This document shows positions 15,517 to 22,773 of a stretch of DNA of 22,934 bases, piece by piece. The DNA lies in contig CAZBQL010000046.1 in assembly GCA_964493985.1 (NCBI GenBank), positions 1 through 22,934 of the forward strand. Direction: 5' to 3'. Source of the DNA: MGML01 sp964493985. GTDB lineage: Bacteria > Chloroflexota > Dehalococcoidia > Dehalococcoidales > UBA2162. Under the pieces are notes generated by a model, which worked only from the letters and a program-made list of their open reading frames with translations, made no database searches and was not told where the DNA came from. A program made the translations under genes and the position numbers. The stretch's first letter is position 1; every line of letters begins with the position of its first letter.

Positions 15517-15981
15517 ATGAAAAAAGTACTAATTGCCTATTTCAGCACAGGTGGTACCACCGAAAAAATGGCACAGTATATAGCCGAGGGAATTCGTTTC
15601 AATGAACAGGAAGCGACGATAAAAAGAGTGAGTGATATTAAGGACGCCCGGCAAGTAACCGATTTCGACGGATATATCTTTGGTTCTCCAACATTTTCTC
15701 TTGAAATTCCTCAGAAAATGGATTTATTTCTTTCGATGATGAAAGATACGGGGATCAAAGGGAAGCTCGGAGGAGCGTTTGGACCGTATACACATGAAGT
15801 TTCATATCAACATGATTCTCACGCCCCCGCGCAGATAATTGAGAAGATGCGAGATATGCTGCAGGCTGAACCGTTTGAACTGGGACCTCTGATATTGCAG
15901 GAAGACATCGTCAACACGACGGAGGGTATGAGAGCCTGCCAGGACTATGGCAGGGTATTCGGAGAAAAATTGGTAGCTTGA
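15517..15981 (+). CDS. Flavodoxin
   Basis: The 154-residue protein is a single-domain flavodoxin: MKKVLIAYFSTGGTTEKMAQYIAEG gives the first strand and the FMN phosphate loop (S10-T15), DGYIFGSPTFSLEIPQKMDLFL the second FMN loop, and KGKLGGAFGPYTHE the third. It would carry one or two electrons in the cytoplasm in place of ferredoxin. The start at 15517 is chosen because AAAGGAGA lies about 9-10 bp upstream and the fold begins there; the frame is open to 15439. It is on the same strand as TetR and RACo, with 191 and 154 bp gaps, so co-transcription is uncertain. It could feed electrons to RACo. Confidence 0.85.
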   Translation: MKKVLIAYFSTGGTTEKMAQYIAEGIRFNEQEATIKRVSDIKDARQVTDFDGYIFGSPTFSLEIPQKMDLFLSMMKDTGIKGKLGGAFGPYTHEVSYQHDSHAPAQIIEKMRDMLQAEPFELGPLILQEDIVNTTEGMRACQDYGRVFGEKLVA

Positions 15982-16050
15982 AAATAACCTGGATAAATCC
16001 CTTCGGCATACTTGAAACGGGAATTTCAAACCTTATTAACATTTTACAGC

Positions 16051-16080
16051 TTGAAAACCTTTTTAAACTACTGTTATCCT
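16051..16080 (+). promoter_or_regulatory. Candidate promoter of the RACo gene
   Basis: TTGAAA (16051-16056) and TATCCT (16075-16080) are 18 bp apart, and the -10 box is preceded by TGT, making it an extended -10 element. The -35 matches consensus at 5 of 6 positions. The start point would be near 16087, about 50 bases before the ATG at 16136. If real, RACo can be transcribed separately from flavodoxin. Confidence 0.35.
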
Positions 16081-16135
16081 GACAGTATTCATATCATCAT
16101 AAAATAGATGAAAAATAAATTTGTGGCCGGGATTG

Positions 16136-18067
16136 ATGGCGAAGAGAACTCAAAAGACGTATAAAGTAGTTTTTCTACCGGAAAACAAAGAGATTGAAGT
16201 TAATGAGGGTACCACTCTTCTTATGGCAGCCGAAGAGGCAGGGATTTTCATAAACAGCTTGTGCGGCGGGGAGGGTCTATGCGGCGAATGCCGATTGCAG
16301 TTGGTTAAAGGAAACGTAAAAGCTAATAAACATGACATAGGTTTCCTCACGGTAGAAGAAATAAAAGATGGATATGTCCTGGCTTGCCAGACAAGAGTAG
16401 AAGACAATCTGGAAGTGATGGTACCTGCCAAATCTCGCCTGGAGATGGAGAAGATTGTCACAGAAGGGACTGCGACGCTATACAGCGAACCTGGAAAGCT
16501 ATCTCTACGAAAAATACCTCATGACCCGGCTTCTCTCTTCGATCCGCTGGTCAGTAAGGTATATCTTGAACTATCAGCACCAACGCTAAGTGATAATATC
16601 TCCGATGTGGATAGAGTTACCCGTGAATTAAGGAAAAAACTTACCTACCAGTCTTACGAGATAACTTTACCCTGTTTGCAAAACCTGGCTGAAAAACTGC
16701 GTCAACATGACTGGAAGATTACAGCCACCGTGGCTAAGCACGATAATTCAGGACGGGTACTGCAAATAGAGAACGGCAATACTGTAAGCCGTAATTACGG
16801 GTTGGCAGTAGATATTGGCACTACGACAGTGGTCGTTCAACTGGTTGATCTCAGGAGTGGTGAGGTTATCGGAGTAGAGGGCAATCACAACCTGCAGGCA
16901 CGTTATGGTGAAGATGTCATATCCAGGATGATTTTTGCCTGCAGTCGAGGCTCTCTCTCTTCTCTCCATGAAGCAGTAGTGAGTAATATTAATACCTTGA
17001 CCCGGGCATTGGTGAAAGAAAAGGGTATTGATATTAAAAATATCAACTGTATTGTCGCCGCAGGAAACACGACTATGTCCCATTTTCTTTTGAACTTGAT
17101 GCCATGTTCAATAAGGCTGGAGCCTTATGTTCCTACGGCGACAGTTTACCCTCAGATACTGGCTAAGGAGATAGGCATCAATATCAACCCCAATGGTATA
17201 TTAGAAGTGATGCCCGGTGTAGCCAGTTATGTAGGGGGTGACATCGTAGCCGGGGTCCTGGCATGTGGCCTGGCAGACAAACCGGAGATAGAATGTTTGA
17301 TCGATGTAGGCACCAATGGCGAAATTGCCATCGGTAATAACGAATGGATAGTCTGTTGTTCTGCTTCCGCCGGTCCTGCCTTTGAGGGAGGTGGCAGTAA
17401 ATGGGGTATGCGAGCCACCAGGGGAGCGATAGAGAAAATAGAGATACAAAATGGACAGGTCACTTATGAAACCGTTGGAAAAGCCAGGCCCAGAGGGATC
17501 TGCGGGTCCGGTTTGATCGACTCCATTTACGAACTGGCAAAGAATAAAATAATAGGCCAAGACGGGAAATTTGATCTTTCTCTCAAGGACAAGAGGTTTA
17601 TTGTAGAAGATGATGGGCCTCAATATATTCTTGCCTTCGGTGAAGAAACAGAGACCGGACAGGCCGTGACCATTACCGAGACAGATATCCTTAATCTGAT
17701 CAAGTCTAAAGGAGCCGTATTTGCTGCTTTAAAATCTCTGATCGATTATGTTGGTCTGGATTTCACACAGTTGGGTACTCTCTATTTAGCAGGTGGATTC
17801 GGAAGCTCCGTAAATGTTTCCAAGGCTATCTCAATAGGTCTTCTGCCCGACATAGACCAGGAGAAAATCCAGTTTATCGGCAACAGTTCTATCATGGGAG
17901 CACGCATGGCGCTCCTGTCGGGATACAATTTTGAAAAGGCGACCGGTATATCCAGGATAATGACCAATATCGAGCTCTCGAACTACGTACCTTTTATGAA
18001 TGAGTTCATCGCCGCCCTCTTTCTACCCCACACACATGAAAAACTCTTCCCCTCTGTGCACTATTGA
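16136..18067 (+). CDS. RACo-type reductive activator of corrinoid proteins
   Basis: RACo proteins use ATP to drive one-electron reduction of an inactive Co(II) corrinoid protein back to Co(I), in one-carbon and demethylation pathways. The 643 residues show an N-terminal [2Fe-2S] ferredoxin domain with C43, C49, C52 (CGGEGLCGEC) and C84. A linker and middle domain follow, then an ASKHA ATPase (DUF4445) starting at YGLAVDIGTTTVVVQLVD (221-238), with AGNTTMSHFLL, DVGTNGEIAIG, GICGSGLIDSIYEL and LAGGFGSSVN. The C-terminus IELSNYVPFMNEFIAALFLPHT is typical. I use the ATG at 16136; a TTG at 16121 would add 5 residues. The ribosome site is weak. No corrinoid-binding protein is adjacent, so the client is unknown. 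Confidence 0.92.
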   Translation: MAKRTQKTYKVVFLPENKEIEVNEGTTLLMAAEEAGIFINSLCGGEGLCGECRLQLVKGNVKANKHDIGFLTVEEIKDGYVLACQTRVEDNLEVMVPAKSRLEMEKIVTEGTATLYSEPGKLSLRKIPHDPASLFDPLVSKVYLELSAPTLSDNISDVDRVTRELRKKLTYQSYEITLPCLQNLAEKLRQHDWKITATVAKHDNSGRVLQIENGNTVSRNYGLAVDIGTTTVVVQLVDLRSGEVIGVEGNHNLQARYGEDVISRMIFACSRGSLSSLHEAVVSNINTLTRALVKEKGIDIKNINCIVAAGNTTMSHFLLNLMPCSIRLEPYVPTATVYPQILAKEIGININPNGILEVMPGVASYVGGDIVAGVLACGLADKPEIECLIDVGTNGEIAIGNNEWIVCCSASAGPAFEGGGSKWGMRATRGAIEKIEIQNGQVTYETVGKARPRGICGSGLIDSIYELAKNKIIGQDGKFDLSLKDKRFIVEDDGPQYILAFGEETETGQAVTITETDILNLIKSKGAVFAALKSLIDYVGLDFTQLGTLYLAGGFGSSVNVSKAISIGLLPDIDQEKIQFIGNSSIMGARMALLSGYNFEKATGISRIMTNIELSNYVPFMNEFIAALFLPHTHEKLFPSVHY

Positions 18068-18143
18068 AACTGTAATTAACTCACAACCAAGGTTGAATTC
18101 TTATATTGACAAGTTTAGATAAAGAGTCCCGCTGAAAGATATA

Positions 18144-19265
18144 TCACTGTATTTTTTCATGGCACAGGTCACAGCTTACATCAATCGCCAGTCCGGCGTG
18201 TTCACCGCTCGTGGCAACCAGTTTACCATGACATCTCATACAACTCGGCGCCTCCAGGTGATTAATATTATCAAGGTAGGTCTCATACGTGACATTCATA
18301 TAGGGGAACGTAGTGAGTCGTGCAACCTCACGTAACTGGTCGAGTGCCTCCTGGATTGTTTGCCACTTTTCGTTGTAGATATCAGGATAGTTAATACGGT
18401 AAAAATCTTCGATGGCTTCGATTTTCACGAACGCTTCGTCCAGGCTGGAGTTGGGCGGGTCCAGTGCTTTTACGCCTTCACGTTTGATATAAGGCAGTTC
18501 ATCATCTATTTTACCCTGGACCATGGCCATATCGATTAATTCTTCGGGCGAGTTAAAAATATGGGTGACCCGGTTATGGCAGTCTATGCAGTCCATGAGA
18601 CGTTTTTCTTCTTCCTGGAGTATTTTAGGGATTTCCTCCGAGATGTCCTGGTTGATATATTCCGTCTCTATCTCGCCACTTTCATTTTCGACACCGACCC
18701 AGACGATGTTCTGCCGCTGCTCGTCTGCCGCTACATACCAGACCCTGGCTGCAATATGCCAGTGATTGCCCCGGGCAACACCCGCCTCGCCGCCGCCGGT
18801 ACGCATGATCCTGGTATCTACTTCCCGGGTGTTGTTTTCATCAGGGAGAAACGTGGTATGGACCTTGACGACATCTCCAAAAAATATTTCCGGCCGGTGA
18901 CATTGTTCGCATGTGTAACGGGCCGGGCGAAGATTTTGCACCGGCACGGGAATCGGTTTTTCGTAATTACCCGTCATGGTAGAAAAAATGAGTGGTATTC
19001 CGCTAATTTTCGATCTGACCAGGTAGTCAGCTCCAGAACCAACATGACAATCCGAGCATAAAACACGGGAATGGGGAGATTCCTGGTAGGTCGTGTACTC
19101 GGGATACATGACATCATGGCACAAACGCCCGCAAAAAGCGGTGGAATCCGTAAACTCTACAAGCTGGTATACCCCTAATACCATGAAGATAATACTGATC
19201 GCCCCGGCGGTCATAAGGAATATCAGTTTACCCCGCTTGACCTTTCGCTCATCCTGCTCGCTCAT
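18144..19265 (-). CDS. NapC/NirT-type membrane-anchored hexaheme cytochrome c
   Basis: A short cytoplasmic N-terminus is followed by one membrane helix (about 14-37), and the rest is exported. Family members take electrons from quinol and pass them to periplasmic or surface partners. Six heme sites are visible: C45-GRL-CH as CxxxCH, then CSDCH (70), CEQCH (119), CIDCH (226), CMRCH (342) and CDLCH (365). The stretch FCGRLCHDVMYPEYTTYQESPHSRVLCSDCHVGSG is the NapC/NrfH core. At 373 residues it is much longer than NapC (about 200); the extra part holds a globular region and the last three hemes. The ATG overlaps the stop of the small membrane protein by 4 bp and has GAGG upstream. It is the last gene of the cytochrome operon. 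Confidence 0.88.
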   Translation of the reverse strand: MSEQDERKVKRGKLIFLMTAGAISIIFMVLGVYQLVEFTDSTAFCGRLCHDVMYPEYTTYQESPHSRVLCSDCHVGSGADYLVRSKISGIPLIFSTMTGNYEKPIPVPVQNLRPARYTCEQCHRPEIFFGDVVKVHTTFLPDENNTREVDTRIMRTGGGEAGVARGNHWHIAARVWYVAADEQRQNIVWVGVENESGEIETEYINQDISEEIPKILQEEEKRLMDCIDCHNRVTHIFNSPEELIDMAMVQGKIDDELPYIKREGVKALDPPNSSLDEAFVKIEAIEDFYRINYPDIYNEKWQTIQEALDQLREVARLTTFPYMNVTYETYLDNINHLEAPSCMRCHGKLVATSGEHAGLAIDVSCDLCHEKIQ

Positions 19266-19474
19266 TTGCTAAACCTCAGCACAGCCCGCACAAAGACGAC
19301 TCCTCCAAGAATAAACAGGATCACCAGCAAGGCAAGCTCCAGCACGCCAAAAAGGGGATATTCTTCCGGCAAATCCGAGTACTGGTTAAAGGCAACCAGT
19401 GCGATTATCAGTATAAATATGATTGCCGCACTTTTTGTTAACCAGTCATCAAAAATTCTTCCGATGAATTTCAA
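19262..19474 (-). CDS. Small two-helix membrane protein of the cytochrome operon
   Basis: The 70 residues contain two hydrophobic helices, about 14-30 (SAAIIFILIIALVAFNQ) and 42-63 (LFGVLELALLVILFILGGVVFV), joined by an acidic, proline-containing loop YSDLPEEYP, and end with basic residues. No cofactor motif is present. The start is TTG at 19474, supported by AGAGGTCACC upstream; there is no later methionine to use. Its stop overlaps the NapC-type gene, and the lipoprotein gene ends 29 bp upstream, so it belongs to that operon. It may help assemble or anchor the cytochromes. I do not recognise the family. Confidence 0.7.
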   Translation of the reverse strand: MKFIGRIFDDWLTKSAAIIFILIIALVAFNQYSDLPEEYPLFGVLELALLVILFILGGVVFVRAVLRFSK

Positions 19475-19503
19475 TCAGGTGACCTCTTTTCGGATGCCTG
19501 TGC

Positions 19504-20451
19504 CTACTGAGAGCTCAATGCGTCTATTCCGACCTGGAGAATTGCCTTAATGAAATCTGGATCGTGTACACCGAGACTTCCGTCTTCAACGACCGCTATA
19601 TAGTTCCACAAAGCCCCGGCCTGTTCTTCCGGATACGTTCCCACTACAGGGTGCCCATCCTCGAGTAATCCCTTCGTCTCCAGAAGGCCTTCCAGTTTCT
19701 CCAGCATACCTTCAACTTCGGTCTGCACTCCGTGGTAGTCGAAGCTCTCGATGTCGGCGTGGCATATCTGGCAGGAGGCGATATCCGGTTCCATTTCATG
19801 TCTGTTGTTGACCATATGGCATTGAGGGCAACCGTTACTTACTGACTCATAGTGAGGTCTGGACTTACTGGGTTCAACACCGTAACCACCGACACCGATA
19901 AAAGAAGTGGCCTGGACACCATGGTGAGGTCCCCAGTGTGTAGAATCCACCTCAACATCACCCTCGCCGACCACAGGCGGGTTACTCCGTGGCTGGTGGC
20001 AACTCGCGCACAAATTTCCGTCTCCGAAATCATATTTTTCACCGCTGGTGTACAGAGTCAAAGGTTCCGTAGCCCTCAGGGCAAAGTCATCGATAGTGTA
20101 GCTGGTATGAATTTCATGACAGGTCCTGCAGTTTGGCGGGCTTGGATTAGTCTCACCTTCAGTTACCTCGCCAGGATTTGAATCTGCAGCAAGCATTGCG
20201 GTAAAACCTTCGCTGGAATGACAGCCGGCACAGGAAGCGGATGTGCTCCTCGCGTAAGCTGTACCCGTCGCGTGAACTGAGTGCTCCCATTCCAGTGTGT
20301 GCGTCAGGACAAGCGTAGTCTCATTATGGCAGTCCGTGCAGCCTGTGTTATTTTCTACTGATTCTGTTTCTCCATTACAGGCAGTCAACGAAAGCGCCGT
20401 CACCAGTCCGATAGTAAGGATACCTCCCGCAATAATATATCTGTATTTCAT
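19504..20451 (-). CDS. Hexaheme c-type cytochrome lipoprotein
   Basis: The signal sequence MKYRYIIAGGILTIGLVTALSLTAC has a lipobox LTAC with C25 as the lipidated residue, so the mature protein is attached to the outer face of the cytoplasmic membrane. Six CxxCH sites follow: C38, C74, C108, C148, C208 and C227. Segments such as PPNCRTCHEIHTSYT, GNLCASCHQPR and STHWGPHHGVQATSFIGVGGY recur in multiheme cytochromes of unknown role, from memory. The last 70 residues have no heme. I favour the ATG at 20451 (9 bp after GGGG) over the ATG at 20457. It is the first gene of the cytochrome operon and probably accepts electrons from the NapC-type protein. The final acceptor is unknown. Confidence 0.87.
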   Translation of the reverse strand: MKYRYIIAGGILTIGLVTALSLTACNGETESVENNTGCTDCHNETTLVLTHTLEWEHSVHATGTAYARSTSASCAGCHSSEGFTAMLAADSNPGEVTEGETNPSPPNCRTCHEIHTSYTIDDFALRATEPLTLYTSGEKYDFGDGNLCASCHQPRSNPPVVGEGDVEVDSTHWGPHHGVQATSFIGVGGYGVEPSKSRPHYESVSNGCPQCHMVNNRHEMEPDIASCQICHADIESFDYHGVQTEVEGMLEKLEGLLETKGLLEDGHPVVGTYPEEQAGALWNYIAVVEDGSLGVHDPDFIKAILQVGIDALSSQ

Positions 20452-20577
20452 TACCATACACCCCGCTTACAAAATCGCTCAACCTGAAACGCCGATAAAA
20501 CCAGTGTAATCAGATTTTAACTTTTTCCTGAATACAAATGCATGACATTCCATAGAAAAACATTACAAAATTATTTT

Positions 20578-20611
20578 ATTATACACATTGTTGATTAGAA
20601 TAGTCAACAAT
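20578..20611 (-). promoter_or_regulatory. Promoter of the cytochrome operon with overlapping palindrome
   Basis: On the - strand TTGACT (20607-20602) and a perfect TATAAT (20583-20578) are separated by 18 bp; the start point would be near 20571, about 120 bases before the cytochrome ATG. The -35 box and most of the spacer lie inside a perfect inverted repeat, ATTGTTGA (20611-20604), N9, TCAACAAT (20594-20587). This is a typical place for a repressor. The regulator is unknown; the repeat does not fit the FNR consensus spacing. Confidence 0.6.
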
Positions 20612-20744
20612 TGGTTAACTGGCGTTTTTCTCTAAATTAAACTCCATAATATTTTACGGATTCACTTTATATATCCCGGTACTGAATCCTGCATTGCCTG
20701 GTGACCCGCAAGCAGATTCTTTGCGTTATCTCTCACAGCCAGGA

Positions 20745-21500
20745 CTACTCAATCGAGTAGCAAATCTGGACACTTGTGCTGATGGTCAACTGCCCGGTAC
20801 TTATTGGCGTCTCAACGGCAGAAACATCCGTAGCAGCGATAGCGCCACTGCGTTGTACTATGGGCTGATTTGAGGTACCTTCCGAAATGTATATAACATT
20901 GCCCAGCTTTACACCTGAATAGTCGGCAAGTTGCTCGGCTGTATCTCTCGCATCGGTCACGGCTGCTTTTCTCGCTTCCTGGTAGTATGAAGAAGGATCT
21001 TCGATAGAGAAGTCGATGCTGTTAATTCTTGTCAGGTCCCCTCCGGAATTAGCTGTGATGTCGATAAGCTTGCCAACATTCTCGATATCTCTTACCTTAA
21101 CGTTGACCAGATTGGATACTCTATATCCGATGACGTCTTGCGTCTGAGTGTCATTGTTCCATCTGGTAACCGGTTGAATACTGAAATATTCGGTCTGTAT
21201 ATCCTTTTGTGCAACACCGTTTGACGTGAGAGAATTAATAACATTATTCATGGCAGTTGCTGCGCTGTCGCGAGCCGCCACGACAGTGCTGTCCTGTGCT
21301 TCAATCCCCAGTCTCAAAGTGGCAATATCCGGTATCGCGGTTACTTCACCCTCGCCAGTAACCCAGATCCCCTGCTGCTGGTTATCGATATTCACATCGG
21401 CTAATTCACTTCCGGATGCCGTACTCTGCTCGCATCCGGTCAGTCCAAACAACATCAGAGTAAAGACCAGTCCTGCAACGATCAAATTTCGTTTATTCAT
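20745..21500 (-). CDS. SIMPL-domain (DUF541) lipoprotein
   Basis: SIMPL proteins are exported and of uncertain function; animal and bacterial members are linked to signalling or envelope stress. The 251 residues start with a lipoprotein signal ending in LTGC (C23). The domain follows: GIWVTGEGEVTAIPDIATLRLGIEAQDSTVVAARDSAATAMNNVINSL, QTEYFSIQPV, the GYRVSNLVNVKVRDIENVGKLID segment, and ARKAAVTDARDTAEQLADYSGVKLGNVIYISEG. All the family stretches are there. The start at 21500 is preceded by AGGAGG at good spacing; the frame is open to 21521. It stands alone between the cytochrome operon and a small zinc-ribbon gene, about 97 bp from the latter. Confidence 0.92.
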   Translation of the reverse strand: MNKRNLIVAGLVFTLMLFGLTGCEQSTASGSELADVNIDNQQQGIWVTGEGEVTAIPDIATLRLGIEAQDSTVVAARDSAATAMNNVINSLTSNGVAQKDIQTEYFSIQPVTRWNNDTQTQDVIGYRVSNLVNVKVRDIENVGKLIDITANSGGDLTRINSIDFSIEDPSSYYQEARKAAVTDARDTAEQLADYSGVKLGNVIYISEGTSNQPIVQRSGAIAATDVSAVETPISTGQLTISTSVQICYSIE

Positions 21501-21589
21501 ACCAGCCTCCTGCGGTAACATAATTCACCATGTAATCGATCAAGGAAAGACGATCACGCTTAATACTTATTTAACAGTTTACAGAGAGA

Positions 21590-21614
21590 GGTGGTCTTAT
21601 ATATTAAGACCACC
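21590..21614. repeat. 25-bp perfect palindrome over the zinc-ribbon stop codon
   Basis: GGTGGTCTTA (21590-21599), TATAT, and TAAGACCACC (21605-21614) form a 10-bp stem. The TAA of the small - strand gene (21597-21599) is inside it. No T tract follows on either strand, so a Rho-independent terminator is not well supported. It could be a transcript-end stabiliser or an operator for the SIMPL gene downstream. Confidence 0.5.
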
Positions 21615-21797
21615 CCTGTGAAAATCAGTATACAACTTGATGTACGTCTCATAGTCCTCGGCATCATCCAGCGGCACGCTCATGTCTATCAGGCAGCTTC
21701 CGCAGAGTACTTTCCCTTCATGGACATAAAATTTTTCTTTATGTTTATGCGGCTTACCTTCGTCGTATTCGGTTCCACATCTCTCACACTTAGGCAT
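21597..21797 (-). CDS. Small zinc-ribbon-like protein of unknown function
   Basis: The 66 residues begin MPKCERCGTEY, with CERC (C4, C7) and CGSC (C32, C35) about 24 residues apart. That is a four-cysteine zinc-ribbon spacing. Between them is a histidine-rich stretch KPHKHKEKFYVH, and after them an acidic to aromatic tail with DDAEDYETYIKLY. The ATG at 21797 is chosen because GGAGGT lies just upstream; the ATG at 21809 would place that site inside the gene. It is probably cytoplasmic. A role in metal binding or as a small regulatory partner is possible, but I do not recognise a characterised family. Confidence 0.7.
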   Translation of the reverse strand: MPKCERCGTEYDEGKPHKHKEKFYVHEGKVLCGSCLIDMSVPLDDAEDYETYIKLYTDFHRGGLNI

Positions 21798-21954
21798 TTG
21801 GACCTCCATTAATTGGGCGATTATCTGATGGAAACTAGACTCCCATATCTTATTCTAAATTCCATTCCATTGAATTGTTATCAAATTTTTCGACAAAAGC
21901 TTAAATAAATATATCAAATTCGGTCCGCAACAGTCGTACCCCGTCCTTCGTTTT

Positions 21955-22773
21955 TCAACATATCTCTTCTATTTCGCTTTCCGAGTAGACCGTATGGTTT
22001 GTAAAAACATTAACTAAACGGACAGTACGCCGGTTATCCTCCCGCAGGACGTCAAGGAAAACAGAAGAAAGTCCGCCGCCGGCGAGCATCGGCAGCAAAG
22101 TTGTTTCAATTGTCCGGCGCAGCCGCCTGGGCGCTCCTGCCGAGCAATTGGTCAACCAGCAGGTACTCTGGACCTCCTCTTCGAAGGCATCCGGAAGAGC
22201 CTGCAGAAATTTCATTATCTCCTGGAGATGCCGCTGTCCTGCATCGCTTGTAACGTGGACCAATCCGGGGTCGAGGAAAATATCGCTGTTAGGAATTCCC
22301 AGATCATTGGCAGCGCCCACCAGTGTACCGGCATTTAGCAGCATTTCAGTAGCATCGGATGGATTAGCCGGGTCACTTACCAGCAGGACAACTCCTGCAC
22401 CTTTTTCGGCTGCCAGTGCCAGGGAGTTATTTACCTTTGCCTGGTCTATCGAGACGTAATTGACCAGCGGCGGTCGCTTGCAGACCCCCAGGCCGATTTC
22501 AATTGCCCGGGGATTGTTCGAACTCAAACACAGTCGCAGGTCGGTAACCTGCTGGACCATGCTGACGGCAAACTCCATCGCTTCCGGAGAATCATAGTGC
22601 TGCTGGATGTCTATTTCAAGTATTTCGGCTCCCAGCGCATCACACTGTTCGGCTAACTCCTGCAGACCGGTGTTTGCTTCCCCGCTGTCAAACCAGTTAC
22701 CGGCTTTCGCCTGGCGAAAAATGGTATTTACCTTACTGTTCCTGGTGGATATATTGCTGGCAATAATATACAT
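21955..22773 (-). CDS. Pterin-binding protein of the methyltetrahydrofolate methyltransferase type
   Basis: The 272-residue TIM-barrel sequence belongs to the pterin-binding (DHPS/MeTr) superfamily and looks closest to AcsE/MetH-type methyltetrahydrofolate:corrinoid methyltransferases. Aligning from memory to AcsE, NNPRAIEIGLGVCK matches STNPxAIExGLKV, N105 matches N96, D168 in FLDPGLV matches D160, and N209 in TNCSAGAPRR matches N199. The position of D75, a pterin-contacting aspartate, is serine (S84). The early IEIDIQQHYDSP segment is also unlike the usual DVNVGP. It may still bind folate but be a weaker or different methyltransferase. The start at 22773 has AAGGGGG upstream; the frame is open to 22800. 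It is a single gene here, 4 kb from RACo on the other strand. Confidence 0.75.
   Translation of the reverse strand: MYIIASNISTRNSKVNTIFRQAKAGNWFDSGEANTGLQELAEQCDALGAEILEIDIQQHYDSPEAMEFAVSMVQQVTDLRLCLSSNNPRAIEIGLGVCKRPPLVNYVSIDQAKVNNSLALAAEKGAGVVLLVSDPANPSDATEMLLNAGTLVGAANDLGIPNSDIFLDPGLVHVTSDAGQRHLQEIMKFLQALPDAFEEEVQSTCWLTNCSAGAPRRLRRTIETTLLPMLAGGGLSSVFLDVLREDNRRTVRLVNVFTNHTVYSESEIEEIC

Noticed and set aside
16108..16164. 18-codon ORF overlapping the RACo start in another frame
   Set aside because: No clear ribosome site and no conserved look; a leader peptide is possible in principle, but nothing supports it.
18068..18143. Possible bidirectional terminator between RACo and the cytochrome operon
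   Set aside because: Only a CAAC/GTTG stem of 4 bp is seen in this 76-bp convergent gap; insufficient.
20658..20689. GGATTCA and TGAATCC inverted repeat downstream of the SIMPL gene
   Set aside because: A 7-bp stem with an 18-base loop and no T tract is too weak to call a terminator.
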